Origin: Halorubrum sp. JWXQ-INN 858
GTDB taxonomy: Archaea; Halobacteriota; Halobacteria; Halobacteriales; Haloferacaceae
Length of the DNA: 64,000 nt
Assembly: GCF_009806985.1 (NCBI RefSeq)
Contig: NZ_WUAX01000011.1
Location: forward strand, 310,001-374,000
Reading direction: 5' to 3'
Below are positions 18,789 to 27,760 of this stretch, in pieces (the stretch's first letter is position 1; the number at the start of each line of letters is the position of its first letter). The position numbers and the translations under genes are program-made. The notes beneath the pieces were generated by a model, which saw nothing but the letters and a program-made list of their open reading frames with translations, was not told where the DNA came from and did no database searches.

Positions 18789-20594
18789 CTATTTTACATT
18801 TTGGATTCGGTATAAATCCGAATAATTTCCGTCTTGTCCAAGCAGTTCATCATGTGACCCAAATTCGACGATCTTACCACCTTCTACAGTATAAATACGG
18901 TCCGCATTCTTCACCGTCGACAGTCGATGTGCGATCGTGACGATGGCGTACTCCCGGTCCATCTCCTCGATCGCCGCCTGCACTTGCCGTTCAAGCTTCG
19001 TGTCGAGGTCGCTGGTCGCTTCGTCGAGGATCAGAAGATCAGCGTCCTCGATCAGGGCCCGCGCCAGTGCCACACGCTGCTTCTGTCCACCCGACAGTCG
19101 AACGCCTTCATCACCTAACAGCGTATCGTAGCCCTCAGGTAGGTCGTCTCGGAATTCGTCCACCTTCGCGATCTCACACACACGATCCAGCTCCGCCTCG
19201 CTTACGTCCCGATTTCCGATCGAGAGGTTGTATCGCAGCGTGTCGTTGAACATGAACGGATTCTGACGAACCACCGAGATCCGGTCGCGCCATTCTGCAA
19301 GGTCCACCTCACCGATCGGGACTCCGTTCGCTCGGATCTCTCCCGAATCATGGTCGTACATCCGCGCAAGTAACGAGACGATGGTCGACTTCCCCGCACC
19401 CGACTGCCCGACGAACGCGACGAACTCTCCCTTCTCGACCTCGAAGTCGATCCCGCGGAGCACCTCCTCCTCCTCGTTGTACGAGAAGTGGACGTCATCG
19501 AACTCAACGTGCGTCACCTCTTCAGGTACCTCCCGTGTTGCGTCCTCGGGCTCCTGATACGTCTCCAGCTCGTCGACGAACTGGAGCGTCCGCACGAGGT
19601 GTGGGAGGTCGTTCTCCACCTGATAGTAGAGCTTGTTCACGTTACTTGCCCGCGGACCGAGCTGGAACATCGCGAAGAGGAACACCCCGAGCGCACCGAG
19701 CGAGAGATCCGCAAACGTCAGCGCGAGATAGATCAGCACGAACACCGAGACGGCCACGACGAGGTTGTAGAACTTGTCGATCGCCGCCTCGTTCCGCCGG
19801 AGCGTGATGCGCTCCGTAGTGAACTTCTCGATCGCGTCTCGAAAGTCCCCGTACAGCTCGTCGGCGACGCCGAAGATCCGAACGTCACGGATCCCCTGTG
19901 TCCCCGCCTGCACCGCCTCCTGTCGCTCCTCGTTTGCGTCCGCGACCCGATCGCCGATGTCGTAGCCGGACTCGATCACCACGCGGAAGAAGACGGTGAA
20001 GCCGCCTAGGATCACGACGGTGATGAGCGTCAGCAGGGGCGCGATCACCAGCGCGATCACGAAGTACGCCATCGCCAGAAACGCCTGTTCCAACAGCTGA
20101 ATCACTCGCTGGATCACCCGCCCCGCGTACGTCGTCTGCGTCACGATCGCGTTCAGGATGTCGTCGGAACCCTCCTCGTCGAAGTACTCCACCCGCGCGT
20201 GCAGCGCGTTCTTGAACGCCCGGTCCTGTAGGTCCCGGATGTAGTAGGTCCGCACCGCCTCCCGCAGCCACGCCACCGCGAAGCTCGTCGTGTACCGCGC
20301 GACCATCACCGCCGACACGCCCAACACCACGAACCCGAGCGAGAAGGGGATCCCGAGTGCCCCGTACACCGTCACGAAGACGGCGAGCAGCCCGTCGGCC
20401 TCCGCCGCCGGGTCCTCCAACTGCACCAGGTCGACGATGGGCAGGATGAAGCTCAGCCCCACGCCCTCGAGCACCGCCGCAACGACGCCGAGCACCACGA
20501 TCCCGGCCGTGAACCGGGGCTTGTACCGCGCGACGTCGAGCAGCGCGTCGATCTTCTGCCGCCGTGAGATGGATTCGGAGTCGTTCGTCGCCAT
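18789..20594 (-). CDS. MsbA-like ABC exporter, probable lipid-linked glycan flippase
   Basis: This is a 601-residue half-transporter. Six membrane helices (about 28-325) form the ABC exporter domain. The ATPase follows, with Walker A GQSGAGKST (396-404), Q443, signature LSGGQ (500-504), Walker B LLILDE (520-525) and H556. It probably flips lipid-linked oligosaccharide. The ATG at 20594 is chosen because sequence upstream is not acidic. About the last 40 codons lie in DNA as AT-rich as the island next door, while the rest is GC-rich, so a composition boundary falls inside the gene near 18,900. All ATPase motifs are intact. Confidence 0.93.
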   Translation of the reverse strand: MATNDSESISRRQKIDALLDVARYKPRFTAGIVVLGVVAAVLEGVGLSFILPIVDLVQLEDPAAEADGLLAVFVTVYGALGIPFSLGFVVLGVSAVMVARYTTSFAVAWLREAVRTYYIRDLQDRAFKNALHARVEYFDEEGSDDILNAIVTQTTYAGRVIQRVIQLLEQAFLAMAYFVIALVIAPLLTLITVVILGGFTVFFRVVIESGYDIGDRVADANEERQEAVQAGTQGIRDVRIFGVADELYGDFRDAIEKFTTERITLRRNEAAIDKFYNLVVAVSVFVLIYLALTFADLSLGALGVFLFAMFQLGPRASNVNKLYYQVENDLPHLVRTLQFVDELETYQEPEDATREVPEEVTHVEFDDVHFSYNEEEEVLRGIDFEVEKGEFVAFVGQSGAGKSTIVSLLARMYDHDSGEIRANGVPIGEVDLAEWRDRISVVRQNPFMFNDTLRYNLSIGNRDVSEAELDRVCEIAKVDEFRDDLPEGYDTLLGDEGVRLSGGQKQRVALARALIEDADLLILDEATSDLDTKLERQVQAAIEEMDREYAIVTIAHRLSTVKNADRIYTVEGGKIVEFGSHDELLGQDGNYSDLYRIQNVK

Positions 20595-20706
20595 GGAGAT
20601 GAAACAGCTACTACCCGAACGAAACGCCACCGCCCTGATAAACGCATCCGTTCGCCGACGTGAGTGCCGGGTCCCCGGCCGCGACCCATCCACCCACCCG
20701 CGACCG

Positions 20707-21966
20707 TCACGCCGCGTCCCGGTACACCGAGACGGTCTGTGCGGCGATCGCCTCCCAGCTGGGCCACTCGCGCGCACGGGTCGCCATCCCCGCTTCCAGC
20801 CGCGACCGATGGACGCGGTCGGCCAGCACGCGGCCGAGCGCCGACCCGAAGGCCCGCGGGTCGGCGGGCGGGACGAGGTGGCCGTGGGTCCCGTCGTCGA
20901 TCGTTTCGGAGAAGCCGCCGACGTCGGCGGCGACGACCGGGACGCCGCGCGCGATCGCCGTCAGGAGGACGCCGCTCTGGTCGATGCGGCGATACGGTAA
21001 CGCGACGACCGTCGCCCGGTCGAACGCGTCGCGGAGCCCCGCGTCGTCGACGTGCCCGAGATCCCACTCGATCCGGTCGGCGACGCCGAGCTCGCCCGCG
21101 AGCTCCGTGATCGGCGCGAGGTCCATCCGCGCCCGCCCGGCGACGTGGAGCGTCGTCGTCGCCCGCACCGCCCGCGGCAGGTGCGAGACCGCCCGCACGA
21201 GCGTGTCGAGCCCCTTGTACGGCTTGATCGACCCGAACAGCAGGACGCGGGACTCGGCGTCAGCGGGGTGGTCCGCCCCGTCGCCCCCCCGCGATGACCC
21301 GGAGTCCCGTCGCAACGACCCGGACTCCCCCCGCGACGGCTCGGGGTCCCCTCGCGACGACCCGTCACTCCTTCGCGACGGCTCGGGGTCCCGCGGCCGG
21401 TGCAGCAGGCCGTGCGGGACGACCGCGATCGCGTCGTCGTCGATCCCGCGTCGGGCGCGCAGGTTCGTCCGGGTGTACTCGGTGTGAGCGATCAGCCGCG
21501 CCGACCGCCGGCGAAGGCGGTCGGTGCCGAGGCGTCGAACGCGCGCGAGCCGCGCCCGCGACCGCGGCTCGCTGTCGTGAACCGTGTGGACGACCGGGGC
21601 GACGGCCGCCAGGCGCTCGAGCACGAGGACGTCGATCGGCGGCAGCGGGAACCACTGGACGTGAACGACGTCGGGCCGCCACCGCTCGAGCGCGGCCACG
21701 AGACGGACCGAATCCCGGACGTGTTCGACCCCTTTCGCCGAAAGGCGGCCGAGGCCCTCGCGCTCGAACGTGCGGGTCACCCATCGGTAGAAGAACTCCT
21801 CGCGGGAGTACGCCCGGGGAGCCCCCACCGACCCGGTCGCGAAGTCGGACGGCGCGGTGAACAGGCGGACGTCGTGTCCCAGCCGGCCGAGCGCCGAACA
21901 GAGACGGTGCGTGTACGGCGGCGTGAACCCGCCCGGGTCGAGAACCGCCACGCGGAGCGGACGCAT
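20707..21966 (-). CDS. Family 4 glycosyltransferase with an internal minisatellite
   Basis: This 419-residue GT-B enzyme has MRPLRVAVLDPGGF with a glycine loop and HVQWFPLPP in the acceptor domain. The donor domain starts at VLLFGSIKPYKGLDTL and carries LPYRRIDQSGVLLTAIARGVP. An Arg/Ser/Gly/Asp insert of about 35 residues, coded by five 21-bp units, splits the two domains at the linker. The open frame extends upstream to 22080, but ATG 21966 fits the family start. It is divergent from another GT4, with a 92-bp promoter region between them. Confidence 0.9.
   Translation of the reverse strand: MRPLRVAVLDPGGFTPPYTHRLCSALGRLGHDVRLFTAPSDFATGSVGAPRAYSREEFFYRWVTRTFEREGLGRLSAKGVEHVRDSVRLVAALERWRPDVVHVQWFPLPPIDVLVLERLAAVAPVVHTVHDSEPRSRARLARVRRLGTDRLRRRSARLIAHTEYTRTNLRARRGIDDDAIAVVPHGLLHRPRDPEPSRRSDGSSRGDPEPSRGESGSLRRDSGSSRGGDGADHPADAESRVLLFGSIKPYKGLDTLVRAVSHLPRAVRATTTLHVAGRARMDLAPITELAGELGVADRIEWDLGHVDDAGLRDAFDRATVVALPYRRIDQSGVLLTAIARGVPVVAADVGGFSETIDDGTHGHLVPPADPRAFGSALGRVLADRVHRSRLEAGMATRAREWPSWEAIAAQTVSVYRDAA
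21290..21394 (-). repeat. Five 21-bp in-frame units inside the glycosyltransferase
   Basis: Five imperfect 21-bp units each code for seven residues of the pattern Arg-Asp/Ser-...-Ser-Arg. They lie in the linker between the two Rossmann domains, where length change would be tolerated. Confidence 0.85.
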
Positions 21967-22058
21967 CGGATCGATGCTCGGAGTGCACGCCCGGGAGACA
22001 AGACCGTATCGGTCGGCCGAACGGTACACGTATACACCCCTGCGGTGAACGCCACCCG

Positions 22059-23210
22059 ATGGAGACGATCGCCGTGGCACACGCCCCGCTCGGTGAGGGC
22101 GGCAGCGAACGGGTGCTGCTCTGTACGCTCGAAGCGCTGCAACGGGAGTACGACGTCACGCTCGTCACCGACAAGCCGCCGGCGATTGCCGAGCGAAACG
22201 CGTACTTCGGGACGGACGTCGACCCGGACCGGGTGACCGTTCGGCTCGCCCCTCGGCCGCTCGCTCGGTTCTTCGAGACGTTTCCTCACCGGCTGTGGCG
22301 GATGAAACAGCTCGCGTTCAACCGCTATCTGCGCGCCGTCGAATCCGAGTACGACCTCGTTGTCAGTACGATGGACGAGTACGACCTGACGGGGCCGTCG
22401 GTCCAGTACGTCCACTACCCGACGTTCGACCGGGCCGAACCGGACGCGTCCGACCGGGGCGGCCTCGTCTACCGGACCTACCTCCGCGGCTGTGACCTCG
22501 TCTACCGGATCCCAGAGAACCCGCTGTCCGACGCCGTCGCGTTCGCGAACTCGCACTGGACCGCGGGCGTCGTCGAGGACACCTACGGACTCACCCCGGA
22601 GGTCTGCTACCCGCCGGTCTCCGTCGGCCGAGCCGAGGGCGTCGACTGGGACCGCCGCGAGAACGGGTTCGTCTCGGTTGGCCGCCTGTCGCCCGAGAAA
22701 CGGCTGCTCGAGTCCATCGACGTGGTCGCGGCGCTCGTCGACCGCGGACACGACGTCCACTACCACCTCGTCGGTCCGGACGATAACGCCGGCTACGCGA
22801 GGGCGGTCAGAGCCAAGGCCGAGGCCTTGCCCTTCGTCCACGTCGACGGCGCGGTGTCCAGGGACCGGCTGTTCGAGCTGTTGACGACGCATCGATACGG
22901 GCTGCACGGAATGCGGAACGAACACTTCGGCATCGCCATCGCGGAGATGGTCGTGGCGGGAGCGGTCCCGTTCGTCCACGCGAGCGGCGGCCAACGGGAG
23001 ATCCTTCGGGGAGCGCCGGACGCCATGTACGACGACGGGGACGCGGTCGAAACGATCGAGCGCGTCCTGACGCGTGACGCGCTGCAGCGACGGCTGCGTG
23101 ACGCGCTCCGCGAGTCGGCGGAGCGGTTCGACGACGAGCGGTTTCGGGACCGAATGCGGGCCGCGGTTCGCACCGCGCTCGACGGACGAGACGACGACAC
23201 GCGGGGCTGA
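22059..23210 (+). CDS. Family 4 glycosyltransferase (Alg11-like)
   Basis: This 383-residue GT-B protein opens with METIAVAHAPLGEGGSERVL, a glycine-rich acceptor loop. It has VQYVHYPTFD, CYPPVSV, then FVSVGRLSPEKRLLESIDV and YHLVGPDDNAGYA in the donor domain, and NEHFGIAIAEMVVAGAVPF as the EX7E region (E then E seven residues on). It resembles eukaryotic Alg11-type mannosyltransferases. A TATA-like GTATAC about 25-30 bp before the ATG fits a leaderless start. It is divergent from the GT4 at 20707-21966. Three 9-bp direct repeats follow its stop. Confidence 0.9.
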   Translation: METIAVAHAPLGEGGSERVLLCTLEALQREYDVTLVTDKPPAIAERNAYFGTDVDPDRVTVRLAPRPLARFFETFPHRLWRMKQLAFNRYLRAVESEYDLVVSTMDEYDLTGPSVQYVHYPTFDRAEPDASDRGGLVYRTYLRGCDLVYRIPENPLSDAVAFANSHWTAGVVEDTYGLTPEVCYPPVSVGRAEGVDWDRRENGFVSVGRLSPEKRLLESIDVVAALVDRGHDVHYHLVGPDDNAGYARAVRAKAEALPFVHVDGAVSRDRLFELLTTHRYGLHGMRNEHFGIAIAEMVVAGAVPFVHASGGQREILRGAPDAMYDDGDAVETIERVLTRDALQRRLRDALRESAERFDDERFRDRMRAAVRTALDGRDDDTRG

Positions 23211-23229
23211 CGGGGCTGACGGGGCTGAC
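23203..23229. repeat. Three 9-bp direct repeats
   Basis: Three back-to-back copies of a GGGGCTGAC unit lie over and just after the stop codon of the preceding glycosyltransferase; the stop TGA is itself part of the first unit. Confidence 0.7.
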
Positions 23230-23263
23230 GAAGCCGCCGAGCACGTCGACGAGTTCCCCGGCC

Positions 23264-24502
23264 TCAGATCGGTTTGTAGGAGTTCACTCGCCGCCCGGCG
23301 AGGAACTCGAGCGTTCCGAGGAACAGCCCGGCGTTCGCCCAGGCGAACGCGAACGCGATCGAGAACGGCACCAGAGTGATTCCGAGCCGATCGAGGACGG
23401 CACCCACCAGGGCACAGCCGCTCGCAGCGCCGACCAGCAGGGCGATCCCGAACGCCGCCGCGTGCGTCGGCGCGAGGCTCACGCTCGAAACGGCGATGGC
23501 GAGCAACAGCCACGGGATCGCGTATCGGAGGTGCCAATACGAGACCGTCGACGCCGTGAACAGCGGACGCCGACGCGGGCTACACACGTCGCGATACCGC
23601 CACAGCGTCGTACACGATTGGATCGTGAGGCGGCGTCGGGTGACCAACTCGCCGCTCGGCGTCGTCGCGAAGCGCTCCGTCGCGACGGCGGCCGGTTCGT
23701 ACACGACGCGGTACCCCTCACGGACCGCGTCGAGTCCCGCCGTCTGGTCGAGGTCGATCCCCTCCGCCGCAGGGGCGTAACACGACCGGCGGACTGCCAT
23801 GAGCGCGCCCGAGAGCTTCGGAAGGAGCCCGAAGTCGCTCTGGCTCGCCCTGAGGAAGTACTCCCATCGCCAGTACCACCCCATCGTCGTCCCGATCGAT
23901 CCCTCCTCGAAGTCGTTCGAGACGAGCGAGCCGGAGACGACGCCGACGGTCGGATCGGCGAACCGATCGATCAGCCGTTCGAGACAGTCGGGGTGGAACC
24001 TGGTTTCGGCGTCGGTGAAGACGACGACCTCGGCGTCGGTCGTCTCGACGCCCCGGTGCCGCGTCCGCGCTTTGTTCCGGACGGCGCAGTCGACGACCGT
24101 CACGTCCGGAAACGCGGCCGCGACGCGGTCGACCGTGTCGTCCGTCGAGCCGTCGGAGGCGACGACGATCCGAAGCTCCTCGCTCGGATACGTCGACGCG
24201 TAGCAGTTCTCGATCCGATCGACGATCCGGTCGCCCTCGTTGTACACGGTGAGGACGATCGCTACCGATGGCCGAGGCCCGTTCCTCGCCGAGGCGTGCG
24301 TCGCGTTCCCCGCGTTCCTCGCGTTCCCCGTGTTCCCCGTGTTTCCACCCCGTGCCGCTGTCCGAGCGAGCACACCGATCGTCAGCGGATAGCCGACGTA
24401 ATGCCAGCCGACGAGAGCGATCGCGACGACTAGCACCACCTCGAGAACCGGGATCAGGGCGGTGGAACCGAGTACGGCGTTGGACGCTTCGACCCCGCTC
24501 AT
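23264..24502 (-). CDS. Membrane family 2 glycosyltransferase
   Basis: This 412-residue protein has an N-terminal membrane helix, a Gly-Asn repeat linker (about residues 52-70, from 9-bp DNA units), then a GT-A domain with VLTVYNEGD, VASDGSTDD, FTDAET as the DxD-like site and a TRRRLTIQSCTTLW basic block. Three C-terminal membrane helices follow. It has the same architecture as the glycosyltransferase at 9700-10884 but is GC-rich and native in composition. It likely polymerises or extends a surface polysaccharide from the cytoplasmic side. Confidence 0.92.
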   Translation of the reverse strand: MSGVEASNAVLGSTALIPVLEVVLVVAIALVGWHYVGYPLTIGVLARTAARGGNTGNTGNARNAGNATHASARNGPRPSVAIVLTVYNEGDRIVDRIENCYASTYPSEELRIVVASDGSTDDTVDRVAAAFPDVTVVDCAVRNKARTRHRGVETTDAEVVVFTDAETRFHPDCLERLIDRFADPTVGVVSGSLVSNDFEEGSIGTTMGWYWRWEYFLRASQSDFGLLPKLSGALMAVRRSCYAPAAEGIDLDQTAGLDAVREGYRVVYEPAAVATERFATTPSGELVTRRRLTIQSCTTLWRYRDVCSPRRRPLFTASTVSYWHLRYAIPWLLLAIAVSSVSLAPTHAAAFGIALLVGAASGCALVGAVLDRLGITLVPFSIAFAFAWANAGLFLGTLEFLAGRRVNSYKPI

Positions 24503-24761
24503 GCGCTCTGGATACGGGCCCTATGGATAATTCATCGGATTCCGGCCGGACGCTCCGATCCCTTCCGGTCACGACCCGTCGCCCTTTTCGGATCGTGCAG
24601 GCCGCGTCGACTCCCGACGGAGGGGCGGCAACCCGCCCGTGGACCTGAACCCGCGCCGCAGTGACCCGCCTGCGCCGCAGTAATCCGCCCGCGCCGCCGC
24701 GCTGGCACGCCCCCGTCGTTGCCGGCGATACGTCGCTGGCCGACCGTGGCTCACGGCCCGG

Positions 24762-25676
24762 TCAGTACGGTTCACACACGGCTTCGATGCCCGCTTCGAT
24801 GTCGATCTCCGCTTCCCAGCCGGTCGCCGCACCGATCTTCGAGGCGTCCGCACGGGTGTCGTGGACGTATATCGACCCGGGGATCGGGTTGGCGACGTAC
24901 TCGGGGGCGACGTCCGTGCCCAACGTCTCGTTCAACAGGTCGACGATCTCGTTGAACGAGTGGTGGTCGCCGGTCCCGACGTTGTAGACGCCGTCCAGCC
25001 GGTGGGCACCGGCCAGTTCGATCGCCCTCACGGCGTCGGAGACGTGCGTGAAGTCCCGTGTCTGTGTCCCGTCGCCGTACACCACCGGCGGCCGGTCGTC
25101 GGCGATGTCGGCCGCGAACTGGGCGATCACGTTCGCGTACCTCCCTTTGTGAGTTTCCGCGCCGCCGTAGCCCTGGTACACGGAGAAAAGCCGGAGCCCG
25201 GCGATCGACATGTCGTAGTGGGCCGAGAAATACTCGCCGTACCGCTCGCGAGCCAGTTTCGAGGCCTCATACCCGGTGTTCGCCGACACGGTCGTCGCTT
25301 CGGCTGCGGGGTCGGTCCGCGTCCCGTACACCGAGGAGCTCGACGCGTAGACGACCGCGTCACAGCCGTCCCGTCGAGCCTGTTCGACGACGTTGACGAA
25401 GCCCTCGACGTTCACCCGCACGCCGCGCCGTGGGTCCGTTTCGTGCATCGCGTACGAGGAGAGCGCGGCCAGGTGAAAGACGACGTCCACGTCCGTCGGG
25501 AGCGCGTCGTCCAGCACGGATCGGTCGTGGAACTCGACGTCGGGCGAGAGGTTGTCCGCGGTGCCGAGCGAACAGTCGTCGACGACGATCACGTCGTTGT
25601 TCGGAACGAGGCGGTTCGCGAGGTTCGAGCCGATGAATCCCGCACCCCCCGTCACGAGTATGCGCTCACCTTCCAC
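24762..25676 (-). CDS. NAD-dependent sugar-nucleotide epimerase (extended SDR)
   Basis: This protein of about 304 residues has the dinucleotide loop ILVTGGAGFIGSN at its start, VVDDCSLG for the NAD ribose, ASSSSVYG with the catalytic Ser, and YEASK with the catalytic Tyr and Lys. YGDGTQTRDFTHVSD and YNVGTG mark UDP-sugar 4-epimerase-like enzymes. It should interconvert UDP-sugars for the glycan pathway. No ATG is available near the start: the GTG at 25676 fits the fold start, while a longer frame begins with TTG at 25703. A second enzyme of this family lies at 28721-29707. Confidence 0.9.
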   Translation of the reverse strand: MEGERILVTGGAGFIGSNLANRLVPNNDVIVVDDCSLGTADNLSPDVEFHDRSVLDDALPTDVDVVFHLAALSSYAMHETDPRRGVRVNVEGFVNVVEQARRDGCDAVVYASSSSVYGTRTDPAAEATTVSANTGYEASKLARERYGEYFSAHYDMSIAGLRLFSVYQGYGGAETHKGRYANVIAQFAADIADDRPPVVYGDGTQTRDFTHVSDAVRAIELAGAHRLDGVYNVGTGDHHSFNEIVDLLNETLGTDVAPEYVANPIPGSIYVHDTRADASKIGAATGWEAEIDIEAGIEAVCEPY

Positions 25677-25889
25677 GTCGGACCCCTTATCCGGTGAGTT
25701 CAAAAGCGTTCAGATAGCCACGGCGAGCGCTGCGGGCCGTGACGCCCGGAGCGTGGCAGCGACTCCTCGAACGCGTTCCGGAGGGGCACTCCTCGGCCCT
25801 GAACGCGGCGGCCGAGCGCAGCGACGAACGGCAGCGTTTTACTTTACGGCTAATATCGTCTGTGTAATGTCATACTCGGGGGATCACCG

Positions 25890-26996
25890 ATGGAGTTGAT
25901 CGACGACGACGGCGACCTGTTCGGCGTGGTCAACGTCGTCGACGTGCTCGTGGTGCTCGTGGTCCTCGCGGTGGGCGTCGCGGGCGTCGCGCTCGTGTTC
26001 GCGGGCGACCCCGACCCCGAACCCGACGCGCCGGACATCGAGACCACCTACGCCACCCTCGATCTGGGCCCCCAGCCCGCCTACGTCGCCGACGCGGTCC
26101 GGGAGGGCGACACGTACGAGCCGGACGCCGACTCGACGCTCACGGTGACGGACGTCCACGTGACGCCCCACGGCGGCGACGTCGGCGTCACCCTCCGCGT
26201 CGAACTGGCGGGCGAGCTCGACGACGACGCCGTGCGGTACGCGAACGCGCCGCCGCGGCTCGGCCGCACGCTGGACCTCGAGACGGACCGCTACGTCGTC
26301 GACGGACGGATCCGGGCCGTCGGCGACGACGCCGCGCTCGACCGCGACGAGCGGACGGTCGTCCTCCGTGACACGCTCGACGCCGAGACCGCCGAGAGCG
26401 TGACCCCCGGCGACGAGGTCCGGCTGGCTGGCCGCACCGTCGCGACGATCGACGACGTCGCGACCTTCGCCACCCGCGACGCCGACCGGAGCCGCCTCTA
26501 CGTCGAGGCCGTCCTCGACGCTCACCGCGAGGACGACCGGACGCGCTTCGGCGGCGTCCCGCTCCGACGCGGCCAGTCGGTCAGCCTGCCCGCGGCCGAC
26601 TACACGCTCGACGCCGAGATCGAGCGCGTCGGCGGCGACTTCCGGCTCGGCGAGACCGCGACCCGCACGGTCACCCTTCGGATGGACGAGGTCCGTCAGG
26701 ACACCGCCGACGCGGTCGAGCCGGGCATGACCGAGGGCCCCGTCGACGACCCCGTCGCGGAGGTCACCGCCGTCGAGACGGAGCCGTCGATCATCATCGC
26801 GACCGGCGACGACGGCACCGTCAACGTCGTCGACCACCCGAGGGAGCGCGACGTGACGATCACCGCCGACCTCCAGGTGCGTGAGACCCCGACCGGCGTC
26901 CGGTTCAAGGGCGACTCGCTACGCACCGGCTCGACGGTCGTCCTCGACCTCGGCACCGTCACCGTCGAGGCCGAGGTGGTGCGCGTCGACCGATGA
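25890..26996 (+). CDS. DUF4330-like membrane-anchored protein
   Basis: This 368-residue protein starts with a DUF4330-type N-terminus (DLFGVVNVVDVLVVLVVLA), a single membrane helix at about residues 12-38. An extracellular-facing, beta-rich, acidic part follows with three similar blocks around residues 60-150, 150-255 and 260-365, each with a TVVL-type strand. The function of the family is not known. It overlaps the next gene by 4 bp (ATGA), so the two are translated together. Its position next to glycan genes suggests an envelope role. Confidence 0.75.
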   Translation: MELIDDDGDLFGVVNVVDVLVVLVVLAVGVAGVALVFAGDPDPEPDAPDIETTYATLDLGPQPAYVADAVREGDTYEPDADSTLTVTDVHVTPHGGDVGVTLRVELAGELDDDAVRYANAPPRLGRTLDLETDRYVVDGRIRAVGDDAALDRDERTVVLRDTLDAETAESVTPGDEVRLAGRTVATIDDVATFATRDADRSRLYVEAVLDAHREDDRTRFGGVPLRRGQSVSLPAADYTLDAEIERVGGDFRLGETATRTVTLRMDEVRQDTADAVEPGMTEGPVDDPVAEVTAVETEPSIIIATGDDGTVNVVDHPRERDVTITADLQVRETPTGVRFKGDSLRTGSTVVLDLGTVTVEAEVVRVDR

Positions 26997-27706
26997 GCCC
27001 CGCGGACCGCGCTCCGGACCGCACCGCCGACTCCACCCCGGATCGAACTCCGGACCGCACCGCCGACTGCACCCCGGACCACACCCGAGACCGCACCCCG
27101 GACGCCCCCGCGCTCGCCGGCTCGTGGTTCCTCTCGGTCGCACGCGGTGTGGGCGGGCGCGCCGCCCGGTGGACCCGCGGCTCCGCGCTCTACCGCTGGC
27201 TCACCGCCGAGCCCGACCCGGACGTGATCGTGATCGACCTCCGCGAGACGCGGACGGTCGGCCCGGTCCTCCGCGTCCTCGACCGCGTCGTCGACGCCCT
27301 CGCGGGCGCGGCGGCGGGCTCGCGTGCGGTCGGGCTCGCCCGCGACGCTGCCGAGACGGCCCGGGCGACCCCGCTGCGCGTCGCCGGCCTGGCGCTGTCG
27401 GCGCTCGGGCTCGTCGTCGCCATCGGTGCCCTCCGCGGCGGCCCCTCGACGACGACCCTCGCGGTCGGGCTCGCGCTCGCCGTCGCCGGGCTCGTCGCCG
27501 CGCGCGACACGCGCGACTGGGCGACGCTCCGGGAGACCCGCCCCGTCGAGCTCGCGATCGCCGCGTTCGAACCGCCCGACCCCCCGGGGCGTGACGGCGA
27601 GGACGGCGAGAGCGACGCGGGCGGCGAGGACGGCGAGAGCGACGCCGACACGGGCGACAACCCCGATGCGGACGACGACTCCGACGCGAGCGACGGCCCG
27701 CGGTAG
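26993..27706 (+). CDS. Unrecognised membrane protein with repeat-coded N-terminus
   Basis: I do not recognise this 237-residue protein. Residues 6-36 are Asp-Arg-Thr-Pro repeats coded by a 36-bp tandem repeat. A soluble segment with DPDVIVIDLRETRTVGPVL follows, then two membrane helices (about 133-165) and an Asp/Gly/Glu-rich tail also coded by repeats. It overlaps the DUF4330-like gene by 4 bp and ends 54 bp before uppP. It is a partner of the DUF4330 protein by arrangement only. Confidence 0.7.
   Translation: MSPADRAPDRTADSTPDRTPDRTADCTPDHTRDRTPDAPALAGSWFLSVARGVGGRAARWTRGSALYRWLTAEPDPDVIVIDLRETRTVGPVLRVLDRVVDALAGAAAGSRAVGLARDAAETARATPLRVAGLALSALGLVVAIGALRGGPSTTTLAVGLALAVAGLVAARDTRDWATLRETRPVELAIAAFEPPDPPGRDGEDGESDAGGEDGESDADTGDNPDADDDSDASDGPR
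27011..27082 (+). repeat. 36-bp tandem repeat in the N-terminal coding region
   Basis: Two near-identical 36-bp units, with a decayed third, code for 12-residue repeats rich in Asp, Arg, Thr and Pro. Confidence 0.75.
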
Positions 27707-27726
27707 CCGCCCGCCCCGGATCGCCC

Positions 27727-27735
27727 CTTCTTAAG
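27727..27735 (+). promoter_or_regulatory. TATA-like element of uppP
   Basis: CTTCTTAAG lies 26-34 bp before the GTG start at 27761, consistent with a leaderless transcript from a GTG codon. Confidence 0.45.
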
Positions 27736-27760
27736 TGTCCGGCTGGCCGCAGTACGCGTA

